Shown here piece after piece: positions 41,732 through 42,416 of a stretch of DNA of 42,416 bases. Position 1 is the stretch's first letter. Every line of letters starts with the position of its first letter. The DNA is from JBEKYD01 sp052325345 (lineage in GTDB: Bacteria; Acidobacteriota; Terriglobia; Bryobacterales; Bryobacteraceae): the NCBI GenBank assembly GCA_052325345.1, contig JBKQVG010000176.1, positions 1 to 42,416 of the forward strand, written 5' to 3'. The notes under the pieces were generated by a model that ran no database searches, was not told where the DNA came from, and saw only the letters and a list, made by a program, of their open reading frames with translations. The position numbers were made by a program, and so were the translations under genes.

Positions 41732-42151
41732 CTACCTAACCTTCAAGGACCGATCAATCGAGGCTAGCCTCTCGTGAATACTGAACAAGAGGATGACCTG
41801 CTCGCAAATAAGCCGCCAAACGAGGTTGCCCACAGTTGCCAAAAGCAGCGCCGATAGGACCCTCAGCAGCTTGGCCGTATCTTCAGTTTCCTTGGTGCCA
41901 GCGAAAACCATGAAAATCGCCGCCACAATGATACCCACCATACCAATCACGTATACAACTTTGATGAGCGCCGGACTGATCATTTTCCGAAACGAAAAAT
42001 ACCCTTCCGTCAATCCGTCCGTTACTTCGCCTCGACCTAGAGTTGTGGCTGTTTTGTGGACTTCGTCCACCTTTCCGGTGGAAAAATCATAACCACAATC
42101 ACACCACTGAGTGCTTTCAGGATTTTCGAGTTTGCACTTGGGGCACTGCAC
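41732..42151 (-). CDS. zinc-ribbon DUF4282 membrane protein
   Basis: 139 residues from GTG 42151, which has AAAGGAG about 8 bases upstream. This start gives MQCPKCKLENPESTQWCDCG, a four-Cys zinc ribbon. After a polar linker comes DUF4282: YFSFRKMISPALIKVVYVIG, MVGIIVAAIFMVFAG and a second hydrophobic helix (VLSALLLATVGNLVWRLICE), then FSIHERLASIDRSL. DUF4282 proteins are small inner-membrane proteins of unknown role. A longer frame upstream to 42262 is possible but lacks a ribosome site. Confidence 0.78.
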   Translation of the reverse strand: MQCPKCKLENPESTQWCDCGYDFSTGKVDEVHKTATTLGRGEVTDGLTEGYFSFRKMISPALIKVVYVIGMVGIIVAAIFMVFAGTKETEDTAKLLRVLSALLLATVGNLVWRLICEQVILLFSIHERLASIDRSLKVR

Positions 42152-42296
42152 TGAATAAGCTCCTTTTTGCTGGCGGTCTCCGAGACCTCCCAAAAGTATC
42201 AATGCTGAGAACAAGGTGACCCCGCAGCTCTTGCGCCGTGCGGCTTCTCGCATTCCTCCCATTCAATCGGTTTCAATCGCTTCTATTTTGCCCTCC

Positions 42297-42416
42297 TCAG
42301 CAGAATCTGTGGGTTGATTCTGGTTCCGGGAGTCGGCCCAAGTTGTGATACAGGGCAATTTCCATCGCGTTATAGGTGCGGAAGCCGTAGGAACGTCTGG
42401 TGACCACTCGGATTTT
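42297..42416 (-). CDS. C-terminal end of a transposase (ISL3-like), cut by window edge
   Basis: The last 39 codons of a minus-strand frame entering from the right edge: KIRVVTRRSYGFRTYNAMEI, ALYHNLGRLPEPESTHRF, Cys, stop at 42297-42299. The RRSYGFRT...E.ALYH...LPEPE tail is typical of the C-terminus of ISL3-type transposases. Whether the element is intact cannot be seen. GGAGG follows the stop at 42291-42295, and no inverted repeat was confirmed in 42241-42296. Confidence 0.7.
   Translation of the reverse strand, partial: KIRVVTRRSYGFRTYNAMEIALYHNLGRLPEPESTHRFC

Overview
The window is GC-rich chromosomal DNA, most likely from an acidobacterium of the Solibacter/Bryobacter type. This is an inference from gene content: a large MacB/FtsX-like permease of the kind abundant in that group, a kinase-like domain fused to a TolB-like propeller, an adhesin-like protein whose N-terminus carries a SPGSLATLFG motif, a DUF4159 protein, and many GC-rich palindromic repeats between genes. 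No rRNA or CRISPR array was found. One tRNA-Lys is present.

Layout. 2-1087 is the end of a GH29 alpha-L-fucosidase. 1088-3266 is a decayed stretch: an intact small gene next to a broken HEPN gene, a further HEPN-like scrap, and two copies of a module bounded by doubled TTTGTGCAT motifs. 3267-9179 is a tightly packed cobalamin operon (cobT, cobU, btuF, btuD, btuC, cobS, cobC-like phosphatase). It covers corrinoid uptake across the inner membrane plus lower-ligand attachment, with no corrin-ring genes in view, so it looks like a salvage operon. Palindromic elements sit inside it, one of them translated as the predicted N-terminus of BtuF.

9266-17127 holds an exported SecD-P1-head protein, a thiolase, an exported PrxQ-type peroxiredoxin, an HDOD protein, a three-gene TPR/secreted-protein operon joined by ATGA overlaps, an unrecognised 420-residue protein and a TlpA-like thioredoxin. 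17318-18471 is a dead insertion sequence (DUF6788 gene plus broken transposase). 18688-25136 has a membrane protein, an OmpA-like lipoprotein, the pseudokinase/propeller protein, an NDH-2 pseudogene and a BON-domain protein.

25349-36288 is mostly ordinary metabolism: DinB, DUF4159, aldo/keto reductase, the large permease, nitroreductase, a two-gene AmmeMemoRadiSam set with B and A fused, a beta-hydroxyacid dehydrogenase, an M20 amidohydrolase and an FmdB zinc ribbon. From 36315 to the end the DNA looks accessory: tRNA-Lys, a 5'-truncated primase, a 1299-residue Ig-like surface protein whose downstream repeat has decayed, a DUF4282 protein and the end of a transposase.

No clearly new multi-gene defence or metabolic system is visible. 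The best candidates for follow-up are the HEPN-partner pair, the TPR/secreted operon, the pseudokinase-propeller protein and the families of intergenic palindromes.
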